Shown: one piece after another, positions 50,285 through 58,164 of the stretch | Layout: each line of letters opens with the position of its first letter | Numbering within the stretch: position 1 is the first letter of the stretch | NCBI GenBank assembly: GCA_018669975.1 | Contig: JABHSK010000008.1 | Span: 1-64,000, forward strand | Reading direction: 5' to 3' | Length of the DNA stretch: 64,000 bases | From: Candidatus Parcubacteria bacterium | GTDB taxonomy: Bacteria > Patescibacteria > ABY1 > UBA1558 > GWA2-36-10 | Notes under the pieces: model-generated | The model's input: only the letters and a program-made list of their open reading frames with translations | Told to the model about the DNA's origin: nothing | The model's database searches: none | Made by a program: the position numbers and the translations under genes

Positions 50285-51649
50285 ATGCCTGTAAAGAAAA
50301 AGACTACAATTAAAAAGAAGATCACTAAGAAAGTGGTCAAAAAAAACACTGCCAAAAAAAGCAGTGCTACCAAACCTATCAAGGTACGTAAACCGGTTGC
50401 CAAAAAGAAAAAAGCAACGGTCAAAAAAACTACCAGCAAAAAGGTAACTAAAAAAACTCCTAAAAAAGTGGTTAAGAAAACCAAGGCAGTTAAAAAAGTT
50501 GCCAAGAAAACAACTAAGATTGCCAAGAAAAAGGCGGTCAAAAAAGTAAAAGCTCCAAAGGCAAAACTTAATAAGGACTTGGTTGAAAATTTAATCAAGA
50601 AATCTCGTTCACGTAGCTTTATTACAGAAGACGAGGTCTTGAGGATTTTTACAGACATGGAAGATTATACTTCAAGCTTTGAAGATTTCCTAGATACATT
50701 GGATGACCTAGCTATTCAGATTATTGCCACCGAAGGCGGTATTCTGGATATGCAAGCCAATGCTTCCGATATTTTATCAAAATCAGGATTAGGTAGCGAC
50801 AAGAATCGTGGTGACCTGACAGATATTGCATCGGATTCTATTCAGATGTATCTCAGAGAAATAGGCAAAGTGCCTTTGCTAAAAGGAGAGGAAGAGGTAA
50901 TGTATGCCAAGCGTAAGGAAAGAGGACAGTTGGATGCTAAAAAGAAGTTGATTGAAGCAAATCTTCGTTTGGTAGTTAGTATTGCCAAAAAATTTACTGG
51001 CAGGTCACTGACACTTTTGGATTTGATCCAAGAAGGTAACATCGGGTTATTTAGAGCAGTGGAGAAATTTGATTACCGCAAGGGGTATAAATTTTCTACC
51101 TATGCAACTTGGTGGATTCGCCAGGCTATTACTCGTGCCCTAGCTGATCAATCTAGAACTATCAGAATTCCAGTTCATATGGTTGAAACAATTAATCGTT
51201 TTAATCAAATAGAGCGTAGACTAGTCCAAGAATTGGGCAGAGATCCATTGCCAGAAGAAATTGCTGCTGAGATGGGCGAAGAAGTTGACAAGATTAGACA
51301 GATTATAAAAATATCCCAAGAGACAGTTTCTTTGGAAGCATCAGTTGGTGATGATGATGAAGATAGTACTCTAGGAGACTTCATTGAAGATGAGAAGAAT
51401 ATCGGTCCTGACAAAGTAGCTTCATTAAAGTTATTAAGTGATCATGTTAAAAAAGTTATTTCTGATTTGACTCCTCGAGAGCAGAAAATTTTGGAGATGC
51501 GCTTCGGTCTAAGTGACGGAGTAGCACATACCTTGGAAGAAGTTGGACAGGAATTTGGTGTGACTCGTGAGCGTATTAGACAGATAGAAGCCAAGGCTCT
51601 AGAGCGTATCAAAAAGCACGAAGACATGAGAAAATTGAGAGATTACTAA
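50285..51649 (+). CDS. rpoD: Primary sigma factor RpoD with lysine-rich N-terminal tail
   Basis: Housekeeping sigma-70. The 454 aa begin with about 94 residues of almost pure Lys/Thr/Val/Ala repeats (KKxTxKK style), instead of the usual acidic region 1.1 part, then a short region-1.1-like piece (DLVENLIKKSRSRSFITEDEVL), region 1.2 (SIQMYLREIGKVPLL), region 2 (LRLVVSIAKKFTGR, DLIQEGNIGLFRAVEKFDY, TYATWWIRQAI), region 3 (RIPVHMVETINRF) and region 4 (LTPREQKILEMRFGL, TLEEVGQEFGVTRERIRQIEAKAL). It is second in the dnaG transcript and ends at a strong terminator. Confidence 0.97.
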   Translation: MPVKKKTTIKKKITKKVVKKNTAKKSSATKPIKVRKPVAKKKKATVKKTTSKKVTKKTPKKVVKKTKAVKKVAKKTTKIAKKKAVKKVKAPKAKLNKDLVENLIKKSRSRSFITEDEVLRIFTDMEDYTSSFEDFLDTLDDLAIQIIATEGGILDMQANASDILSKSGLGSDKNRGDLTDIASDSIQMYLREIGKVPLLKGEEEVMYAKRKERGQLDAKKKLIEANLRLVVSIAKKFTGRSLTLLDLIQEGNIGLFRAVEKFDYRKGYKFSTYATWWIRQAITRALADQSRTIRIPVHMVETINRFNQIERRLVQELGRDPLPEEIAAEMGEEVDKIRQIIKISQETVSLEASVGDDDEDSTLGDFIEDEKNIGPDKVASLKLLSDHVKKVISDLTPREQKILEMRFGLSDGVAHTLEEVGQEFGVTRERIRQIEAKALERIKKHEDMRKLRDY

Positions 51650-51665
51650 AGATATATTACAATTT

Positions 51666-51705
51666 AAAACCCGCCCAGTCGAATAGATTTAGGGCGGGTT
51701 TTACT
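51666..51705 (+). terminator. Terminator of dnaG-rpoD
   Basis: AAAACCCGCCC (51666-51676) and GGGCGGGTTTT (51692-51702) form an 11-bp stem with a T-rich right arm. A TATCAT -10-like box for the next gene follows at 51722-51727. Confidence 0.88.
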
Positions 51706-51733
51706 TATCATTTTTTTGTGTTATCATAAACTT

Positions 51734-52192
51734 ATGTTTCTAACACCACATACTTCAGTAGCTTTATGGATAACCACCAAGGTCGATAATCCCGGCCTGG
51801 CTTTTGTTTTTGCCCTAATTTCTCATTTTATTTTGGACATTATTCCACACGGAGACGAGTCTATCGGCAAGCATAAAGCCAAGGGTCGAGCAAGATTTTT
51901 TTATCTAGTTAAGGTAGCTTTTGTGGACATTATTTTAGCAACTATATTGGTATATTATTATATAATGCAAAACAATGGTTTTGACAGAATGATTATGGTT
52001 GGTGCACTGATGGGTGCTTGGGTACCTGATTTTCTCTGGATAGGCATTGAGACTTTTAGACTTCGCTTTCTAAACTTCTACATAAGGTTTCATAGTCGGG
52101 TGCATCGTTTGATAGATTGGCATTATTCACCAGTATATGGTGTGCCTTTTCAAATCATATTCACCCTGTTTATGATTAAGATGGCTTTTTGA
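51734..52192 (+). CDS. Hypothetical integral membrane protein with HFILDIIPHGD motif
   Basis: A 152-aa protein with about four membrane helices. Conserved-looking polar residues sit within them: TPHTSVALWI, HFILDIIPHGDE, WVPDFLWIG and RVHRLIDWHYSP. His/Asp in helices is reminiscent of YdjM-type membrane metal-dependent hydrolases, but I am not sure of the family. The ATG at 51734 is preferred over a TTG 18 bases earlier; TATCAT ends six bases before it, so the mRNA may be leaderless. The GT-C glycosyltransferase gene begins 10 bases after the stop. Confidence 0.75.
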   Translation: MFLTPHTSVALWITTKVDNPGLAFVFALISHFILDIIPHGDESIGKHKAKGRARFFYLVKVAFVDIILATILVYYYIMQNNGFDRMIMVGALMGAWVPDFLWIGIETFRLRFLNFYIRFHSRVHRLIDWHYSPVYGVPFQIIFTLFMIKMAF

Positions 52193-52202
52193 TAACAAGC
52201 AA

Positions 52203-53840
52203 ATGATGGAAATAGCTAAAAGAAAATTTTATCATCCATTAGTCTGGTTGATTTTTTTAGTGGTCGCCCTATTGGCATATCATAAGTCACTGGGAAATTA
52301 TTTTGTTTCAGATGATTGGCATTGGCTATCATTGGCTAGAGATACCAGTTGGAGCTGGCATATTTTTTGGTCTAACTATGAGGGCACCAACTTAGGTGGG
52401 TCCTATAATCCATTATTAATTTCAATCTGGAAGTTATTTTTTAATATTTTTCAGCTCAAATATTCTGCTTATCATTTAGTGAGTTTGATTTTGCATGCCA
52501 GTAACGCTTTTGTGCTTTATCTACTCGCTAAAAAAATATTTACTTTGACCAAACTAGCCAGTAAAGAATTTTGGTCTATTGTGGCTGCTAGTTTATTTTT
52601 GTTGTGGCCAGTGCAGGTAGAGGCTGTTACTTGGATTTCAGCTTGGCCACATCCTTGGGTAACTATACTTTATTTACTATCATTATTATTTTATTTTTCC
52701 TGGCGTCAGCAAGGACGCAGAAAGCACATTTACGTATCTTTAATATTTTTTGTTTTAGCTTTATTGATTAAAGAAGTGGCCATTAGTTTGCCATTTGTGA
52801 TTTTATTGTGGGAAGCTTATTTTCATTCTACTAGAGATAGAATCAAAACCAAGACATTGCCCATCTATTTTATTATTCTAGCCTTGTTTATTTTTATTCG
52901 CTATCAAGCTACGGCAGTTTTATTTGGTTATTATGGTCGCAGTTCGTTTGGTTGGCCAATTAAAGAATGGATCGGCAACATAGGCGGACTCCTTAATGAT
53001 TTTCTATCAGCTGGATATTTTAGGGAAATGTATTTTAAGGGATGGTATCATTATCTTGATTCGCTGGTTATTGTGATCACGGTTGCTCTGGGAATATATT
53101 TTTATTATCTACTGGCAAAGAAAAAATTTTTACAGTTTACTATTTTCTTCTCTTTGCTACTTAGCATGGTGCCAGCTTTACCGCTTGGTCTTAGTCGAAC
53201 AACTTTTGAAGGAGAGCGATATCTTTATCTACCGAGTATATTTTTTATTCTTTGGTTTGTATATATCCTAGCTAAGATACGTTTAGCTCAAAAATTTAAA
53301 TATATATTGCTAGTAGTTTTATTGTTGTCTAATCTGGTTACTGTTTGTTATAAAAATAATATTTGGCGAGCAGCCGCAGATTTAAGCAATCAAATAGTCA
53401 GTAGTTTTGATAGATTGGATTCCCCAGCTGGGCAAAAACTAATGACAGTGGCCCTGCCTGATAATCTATCTGGCGCTCAAGTCTTTCGTAACAATTTACA
53501 GCAGGCGCTAGAATTTACTTATCCAGACAAAGCCCCACGAATTTTATCACTACCAGTTTATCAGAGATTTACTATGTTTAATATTAACGATCGTTTGTTG
53601 AATTGGCAGTCTAAAGATGTAGGTTGGTTGGCTGAGAGTCAGAGTGGCGATTTTGTTGTCACCGGCATCACCTCCATAGAAGTAGAGAACATGTATTTTG
53701 AACTTTGGAATTATAATTATCAAAATTATACCTCAAATATAATTCGTTTAATCCCCAATGAAATTTTGGCGGAGCAATTAAACTCGCAAGACATTAATTT
53801 ACTTATTTTTGACAGAGGATTGTTGAAGCTTTTTAAGTAA
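52203..53840 (+). CDS. GT-C-type membrane glycosyltransferase
   Basis: A 545-aa polytopic membrane protein (about ten helices) of the lipid-sugar-dependent GT-C class. The acidic catalytic motif is in FVSDDWHWLSLARD near residue 35. LYLPSIFF near residue 335 follows SRTTFEGERYLYLPS, a common element of PMT/ArnT/TMTC-like enzymes, and WPVQVEAVTWISAW occurs mid-protein. The C-terminal 150 residues are extracytoplasmic. It transfers a sugar from a lipid carrier to a surface glycan or protein, acceptor unknown. Confidence 0.82.
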   Translation: MMEIAKRKFYHPLVWLIFLVVALLAYHKSLGNYFVSDDWHWLSLARDTSWSWHIFWSNYEGTNLGGSYNPLLISIWKLFFNIFQLKYSAYHLVSLILHASNAFVLYLLAKKIFTLTKLASKEFWSIVAASLFLLWPVQVEAVTWISAWPHPWVTILYLLSLLFYFSWRQQGRRKHIYVSLIFFVLALLIKEVAISLPFVILLWEAYFHSTRDRIKTKTLPIYFIILALFIFIRYQATAVLFGYYGRSSFGWPIKEWIGNIGGLLNDFLSAGYFREMYFKGWYHYLDSLVIVITVALGIYFYYLLAKKKFLQFTIFFSLLLSMVPALPLGLSRTTFEGERYLYLPSIFFILWFVYILAKIRLAQKFKYILLVVLLLSNLVTVCYKNNIWRAAADLSNQIVSSFDRLDSPAGQKLMTVALPDNLSGAQVFRNNLQQALEFTYPDKAPRILSLPVYQRFTMFNINDRLLNWQSKDVGWLAESQSGDFVVTGITSIEVENMYFELWNYNYQNYTSNIIRLIPNEILAEQLNSQDINLLIFDRGLLKLFK

Positions 53841-53859
53841 TTTAGACAAAAAATTCACC

Positions 53860-53888
53860 TTGACCTTATCCATGACGCGTGTTATAAA
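53860..53888 (+). promoter_or_regulatory. Promoter of the MutS-like gene
   Basis: TTGACC (53860-53865), 17 bases, TATAAA (53883-53888). The leader of about 115 bases includes a repeated ACTAGT palindrome around 53920-53945 and ends in AAAGGAGAG before the ATG. Confidence 0.7.
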
Positions 53889-54009
53889 TAAGTGTTTTTG
53901 TAGTACTTTTATATTTAGAGAATAACTAGTGTTTTAGACTAGTGCTATATAGATTATCGTAAGTATTGTCACGGTAAAAACCTAAAACCACACTCAAAAG
54001 GAGAGTCAA

Positions 54010-56046
54010 ATGGCCGCAACCGTACCGAAGATTCCCTATCCGGAACCTGATAAGCTCACTCTTTGGAACACCAGTGTTTCCAAGAAGGATCGTCTCAGGA
54101 TTATTAATGAGGAAGATTTTCCTCGCGAGGAGATTCTCAGTAGTCTGGGTCTGGGTAAGAAATCGGAATTGGTCAAAAGTTTTGGTATCACTGATGAAGG
54201 TGAGCTTCGTGCTCGTCATGCACTCGGTGCCATGCTCTTAGCCGACGATGATTTCATGGACTGGTCACGACAGAATCATCGTTCGTTACCCAATATTCCC
54301 GCGAACGAAGGAGCTTTTTTGGAGTTCTATGATCCCCAGTTGGAGCACAATCCCTACTGGACTGAAGTTCATCGTTTCCTGGCTTTCGTGGACAACTATC
54401 CCGATCCGCCTGTCAGGCTCAAGCAAGTAGCTGACAAGCTGCGCGAAGGCTTACCTCTCGAGGACATGGAGACCGAAATGGCTCGGCAGATTGCTGAGCG
54501 ACTCAAGGTCGTCACGGTTATCGAGGGTGTCATGCACATGAGACTGGTTGTGGATCACTATACGCCTACCAAGAAAAATGCCGAAGGCGAGAAGGTTCCC
54601 AATGGTCCGTCATTTTGGAGACTGAAAGATATTTCTCATTCACACAGCAGGGTATTTGGCCATCGGCTCTATAGTCAAGGCCTGTCCTCTGTGCGTATGG
54701 TGGAAAATCCCGACTGGAACAAAAGCAAGTGGAATCCGGCCATCTGGCTGGGTATTGCTAAGGCTTGGCGGGGTGTCGTTAATCTGCGTAACTGGTGGCG
54801 TCGCCGTAAGGCTTATCGTCAGATGGTGATCACCGGGCAAAGCAAAGATATGGTTAAGGATGTTGGCGACGCTATCAAGCGACGCATTTCTAAGGTTCCT
54901 ATGAGCGATAAGTTCAATGGAGCGCTAGTGACAGTGTCTTTTGTCTATGACAAGGATGGTCTTAGGGTTCAGATTATGGACATCAAGTCTGCCAAGCGTA
55001 CCCTGGATAGTGATCAACGTCGCGAGATTTCTTCGGGCGTCGATAATTTCGAGGGCTATACTTCATTACAGAAGGAGCAGATCGAAAGGGCTCACGTCGA
55101 GCGACGTGAAGCTGCTATGGAACTGCAACGTTGTCAGAAGTCCGACGCTCTGCGCCTACTTTTAGCAGCAGTTAATCCAAGCTTCTTCAGTAGTCTGACA
55201 ACCGAGCGCTCAACGGAGATGGACAAAGAGTATCGCTGGTTCGCTATCAGTAATGAATACTACGGTCGCTGGGATGAGCTTTATCAAGCTCTGCGTCAGA
55301 ATCGTGGTTTCTTTACCCGTCACTTCAATCGACTGAGCCAGGTGGCTGAGTTGGTCAACAAGGTGGCTGATAAGGGTAGAGATCTCGGTGTCCCTGTTTG
55401 TTCACCGGAGATTGTTTCCAATGGTCATATTGTGGTCTTTGAAAAACTCTGGCCTACACACCTGCTTTTCCGTTTGGATCGCAAGTCGGTAGTTCCGATC
55501 GAGCGTTTGCCCGAGCTCAATGGGCAGATGATCGGTTTGACTGGCAAGCATGGTGGCGGCAAGACTGAAACTCAGATTGCGGTGGTAGCCAACATCTATC
55601 TGGCCCATTCTGGTGTACCGGTCTTCGGCAGCTACTTCAAGTCCAACGTCAAAAAGGTGTTGGGTATGGTCTTTATTGCCCAGCGTGGTGATGGCTCGAC
55701 CTGCGAGATGTTGCTGGCCAAGATCCGCAAGGTCCTCGAAGGTATCAAAAAGTGCGACGGCAGAGAAGTCGTACTGGTACTGGACGAGGTCGGTTCGGCT
55801 ACTCAGGAAGTGGCTGGCTTCGAACTCGGTCGTGACCTGCTGTCCACTCTGTCCGGACGAAACGTCTCTGTGCTCTTTAGCACGCAGATCACTTCGCTGG
55901 CAGAGTATGCTGACACTGAACTGGGAGCTTTGAGTTTCCAGATGGATCGCAAGCACAGGATTAATACCGGCATCGGTGATGGCGGCATGACTGACTTGCG
56001 TCGTTCCATGGGAGTGGATAAGTTCCTGACCAAAGTCGCTAGCTAA
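54010..56046 (+). CDS. MutS-like ATPase with an unrecognised N-terminal half
   Basis: A 678-aa protein. The last 220 residues match the MutS ATPase domain order: GLTGKHGGGKT Walker A (512-519), GDGST (560-564) in place of the STF/E segment, Walker B VLVLDEVGSAT (Asp592, Glu593), and VLFSTQITSL in place of the FATHY element. Upstream (residues 375-500) is lever-like helical sequence. The first 370 residues have no mismatch-recognition or clamp motif that I can see, and no C-terminal Smr or endonuclease domain is present. It is therefore MutS-related but not MutS, MutS2 or a standard homologue. The gene is clearly GC-richer than its neighbours, has AAAGGAGAG and its own promoter and terminator, and stands alone. 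Confidence 0.8.
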   Translation: MAATVPKIPYPEPDKLTLWNTSVSKKDRLRIINEEDFPREEILSSLGLGKKSELVKSFGITDEGELRARHALGAMLLADDDFMDWSRQNHRSLPNIPANEGAFLEFYDPQLEHNPYWTEVHRFLAFVDNYPDPPVRLKQVADKLREGLPLEDMETEMARQIAERLKVVTVIEGVMHMRLVVDHYTPTKKNAEGEKVPNGPSFWRLKDISHSHSRVFGHRLYSQGLSSVRMVENPDWNKSKWNPAIWLGIAKAWRGVVNLRNWWRRRKAYRQMVITGQSKDMVKDVGDAIKRRISKVPMSDKFNGALVTVSFVYDKDGLRVQIMDIKSAKRTLDSDQRREISSGVDNFEGYTSLQKEQIERAHVERREAAMELQRCQKSDALRLLLAAVNPSFFSSLTTERSTEMDKEYRWFAISNEYYGRWDELYQALRQNRGFFTRHFNRLSQVAELVNKVADKGRDLGVPVCSPEIVSNGHIVVFEKLWPTHLLFRLDRKSVVPIERLPELNGQMIGLTGKHGGGKTETQIAVVANIYLAHSGVPVFGSYFKSNVKKVLGMVFIAQRGDGSTCEMLLAKIRKVLEGIKKCDGREVVLVLDEVGSATQEVAGFELGRDLLSTLSGRNVSVLFSTQITSLAEYADTELGALSFQMDRKHRINTGIGDGGMTDLRRSMGVDKFLTKVAS

Positions 56047-56062
56047 TTCTCTAATCTATATT

Positions 56063-56090
56063 CCCTGTCACTTCGGTGGCAGGGCTTTTT
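56063..56090 (+). terminator. Terminator of the MutS-like gene
   Basis: CCCTGTCAC (56063-56071) pairs with GGCAGGG-containing GTGGCAGGG (56076-56084) around a TTCG tetraloop, followed by CTTTTT. Confidence 0.9.
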
Positions 56091-56123
56091 ATTTTCTTGA
56101 AAAACAGAATACCCCTTTAATCG

Positions 56124-56152
56124 TTGACATTTCGTAAAAAATATGGTATTAT
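56124..56152 (+). promoter_or_regulatory. Promoter of the 56227-56826 gene
   Basis: TTGACA (56124-56129), 17 bases, TATTAT (56147-56152). The leader contains an ACCACG/CGTGGT hairpin near 56185-56205, before AGAGG and the ATG. Confidence 0.8.
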
Positions 56153-56226
56153 TTCTAATCGCGTAAATTTAAGCGCAAAACCCACCACGGGGTTTCGTGG
56201 TAGCACTTTCACAAAGAGGTTGTGCA

Positions 56227-56826
56227 ATGCACGATTACACGGTTGTACTGGGTGTTGGAGCAGCTTTGTTCCACGGTGCAGCCTACGTGTTGTACAACAT
56301 CCAAACTCACTTCGGAAAATCAAAACCAAATCCAGCTAGCTGGGCCATTTGGACACTGTTGTCTATTTTAAATGCCTGGTCTTTTAAGGAAGTTAGTGCG
56401 GACAATCTGTCCACTCTGCAATTTTTTACTGGCTCGGTGGCCTGCATGATCACTTTTTTCTATACCTGGTATCGAGGTAAACTCAAAAGCCTCAAGCCTA
56501 GCGAATGGAGAATTTTAGCTCTAGCTTTGTCAGTCATCCTAGTCTGGCGAATATTTAACAGCGCTACTGGTGCTAACATGCTCGTCGTCCTAACTTTCAT
56601 CATTTCATTTATTCCCACCCTTAAGGGTGTACTAGCTGATCCGTTCAAGGAGTCACCGCGTTCTTGGTGGCTATGGACTATGGCTTTTGCCCTTACCATC
56701 GGTAGTATCCTACTGCGTTGGAGGGGAGAACCTCTAGCACTGGTCATGCCGATCGTTCTGTTGATTGCTCACGGCAGTATTGCCGTACTTTCATCGCAGA
56801 AGCGTAAAGATAAATTTTCCACTTGA
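56227..56826 (+). CDS. Membrane protein with two similar halves (PQ-loop-like)
   Basis: A 199-aa protein with about six or seven membrane helices. The two halves resemble each other around YNIQTHFGKSKPNPASWAIWTLL and IPTLKGVLADPFKESPRSWWLWTM, the pattern (proline, short spacing, SWxxW) of PQ-loop or SWEET-type transporters. Transport function is therefore possible but not shown. ATG 56227 is taken because AGAGG lies seven bases upstream; a GTG at 56197 lies in the leader hairpin region. It is one of the Shine-Dalgarno-led isolated genes. Confidence 0.78.
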   Translation: MHDYTVVLGVGAALFHGAAYVLYNIQTHFGKSKPNPASWAIWTLLSILNAWSFKEVSADNLSTLQFFTGSVACMITFFYTWYRGKLKSLKPSEWRILALALSVILVWRIFNSATGANMLVVLTFIISFIPTLKGVLADPFKESPRSWWLWTMAFALTIGSILLRWRGEPLALVMPIVLLIAHGSIAVLSSQKRKDKFST

Positions 56827-56836
56827 GTTATTCGAC

Positions 56837-56884
56837 ACCGAGGCAAGTATTTCACAGCATGTGAAACAACTACCTCGGTTTTTT
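56837..56884 (+). terminator. Terminator of the 56227-56826 gene
   Basis: ACCGAGG and CCTCGGT close an outer stem around an inner TTCAC/GTGAA hairpin, followed by TTTTTT. Confidence 0.85.
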
Positions 56885-56887
56885 AAT

Positions 56888-56921
56888 AAATAAAAGAACA
56901 GCTCCACGGGGAGTTGTTCTT
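56888..56921 (-). terminator. Terminator of the lipoprotein operon
   Basis: AAGAACAGCTCC and GGAGTTGTTCTT pair over 12 positions with one wobble and an ACGG loop. On the minus strand it runs into TTTTATTTATT. Confidence 0.85.
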
Positions 56922-56926
56922 CAAGT

Positions 56927-57418
56927 CTAATTTTTACTAGTACCTATCACTATCAAAGTTTTTCCATTGTCTTCTCCAATGGTAATGGAGACACTACGGT
57001 CATCTTTCTCAGCGCCTAGCATGACATTGTTTTCAATCACGAAAGACATGGTTGTATTCCAGCCTTCTTCTTCTAATTTGTTTTCATACTCCTCTTGTAG
57101 CTCGGTGACAGATTTAGTAGATTCAATACTGACATTAAAGATTCCATTTTCATGACTAGAGGCAGAAGTAATTGCACCTTCGGCAATATAAATGTCATCT
57201 GGCCAATCTTCAGGTAATTCTGTTCCAGCGCCAACTTGCATCGTGCCTTCATCAGTTTTTATTTTTACAGAGTCATCGTCTAGATCCACATCTGCATTGC
57301 CACCCATGGAGTTTTCAATTTGTTTCTCCATTGATTTTTCAGTAGCCGTTTTCTTGCCACAAGCACTAAGTGTTAGTGATAGCAACAAACAAAAGCTAAT
57401 AATAAAGAGTTTTTTCAT
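56927..57418 (-). CDS. Hypothetical lipoprotein
   Basis: A 163-aa exported protein with a lipoprotein signal: residues 1-20, lipobox LSAC with Cys20. The mature part is acidic, beginning GKKTATEKSMEKQIE, with a short strand DSVKIKTDEGTMQVG and a compact alpha/beta end of about 85 residues (ELPEDWPDDIYIAEG, LQEEYENKLEEEGWN...). No family is recognised. It follows the GPGSGE-repeat gene by nine bases on the minus strand. Confidence 0.8.
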   Translation of the reverse strand: MKKLFIISFCLLLSLTLSACGKKTATEKSMEKQIENSMGGNADVDLDDDSVKIKTDEGTMQVGAGTELPEDWPDDIYIAEGAITSASSHENGIFNVSIESTKSVTELQEEYENKLEEEGWNTTMSFVIENNVMLGAEKDDRSVSITIGEDNGKTLIVIGTSKN

Positions 57419-57427
57419 ATGCTTTTA

Positions 57428-58075
57428 TTAATTATTGAATAAATAATTTCCTCCGGTAGCACTACAGGTGCCGGCTGCATAGGTGATTAAGTCACCAGTG
57501 ATTGGATCACCACCATGAGGATAATACCAAATAATTGTTTCGTAACTAGTACCAACAGAATTTTGGCAGCCTCCTGAGGTGGGTTGCGGACAAGGATTAT
57601 CACTATATATGCCTACACCTTGGCAGTTTAAATCTTTGACACTTGGGGTTGCCCAATAAGAGCCAATATAGTCTGTGCAAACACTAGAATCGTTTATCAC
57701 ATTACATGAACCAATAGCATTAGACTCCTCACCACTACCTGGTCCGTTTGGTTCATCATCTTCTAGTCCAGCATAATAATCGTCTGATCCGGGTCCTTGT
57801 GGCTCTGGTTCATATGGCAGTTCTTCACCTGATCCGGGTCCAGTTGGTTCTGGTGAATAATCGAATTCACCACTGCCAGGACCATCGTAGGCGGGATCAT
57901 GTTCTAGTCCAGCATTATAATCATCTGAACCGGGATTATCGTATTCGGCAAAATCTCCACTACCTGGTCCTGTCGGTTCGTCGGGAAACCAATCATCAAG
58001 TTGAGTATAAATAATGCCACCAACAATTACTAAAGCAGCTGCTCCTCCTATGGCAATTCCCTTTAATCTATCCAT
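57428..58075 (-). CDS. Membrane-anchored protein with GPGSGE repeats
   Basis: A 215-aa protein with an N-terminal membrane helix (IAIGGAAALVIVGGIIYTQ) and an acidic low-complexity stretch of about 95 residues containing GPGSG(E/D) or PGSDDY units six times (e.g. EPTGPGSGDF, DPAYDGPGSGEF, EPTGPGSGEEL, EPQGPGSDDYYAGLE). The C-terminal 95 residues contain eight cysteines (CNVINDSSVC, CQGVGIYSDNPC, CQ, C), likely disulfide-bonded outside the cell. This looks like a spacer lifting a Cys-rich head off the membrane. No family is recognised. Confidence 0.78.
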   Translation of the reverse strand: MDRLKGIAIGGAAALVIVGGIIYTQLDDWFPDEPTGPGSGDFAEYDNPGSDDYNAGLEHDPAYDGPGSGEFDYSPEPTGPGSGEELPYEPEPQGPGSDDYYAGLEDDEPNGPGSGEESNAIGSCNVINDSSVCTDYIGSYWATPSVKDLNCQGVGIYSDNPCPQPTSGGCQNSVGTSYETIIWYYPHGGDPITGDLITYAAGTCSATGGNYLFNN

Positions 58076-58127
58076 AATAGTTATTAATTTTATTATATAA
58101 GCATTATAGCACTAAAATTTTTTATGT

Positions 58128-58157
58128 AAAATAAAAGGAGCCGCTAAGCGACTCCAG
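58128..58157 (-). terminator. Terminator of the 58165-59235 gene
   Basis: GGAGCCGCT and AGCGACTCC form a stem with one C/A mismatch. On the minus strand it is followed by TTTTATTTT. Confidence 0.78.
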
Positions 58158-58164
58158 GATAAAA

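Noticed and set aside
50285..50570. Repetitive DNA at the start of rpoD, possible repeat array
   Set aside because: It is lysine-codon repetition in the RpoD tail; there are no constant repeats with spacers, so it is not CRISPR.
55402..55956. Long open frames antisense or out of frame inside the MutS-like gene (also 4087-4503 and 1944-2297)
   Set aside because: They lack ribosome sites and family motifs and lie opposite strongly supported genes; GC bias opens such frames.
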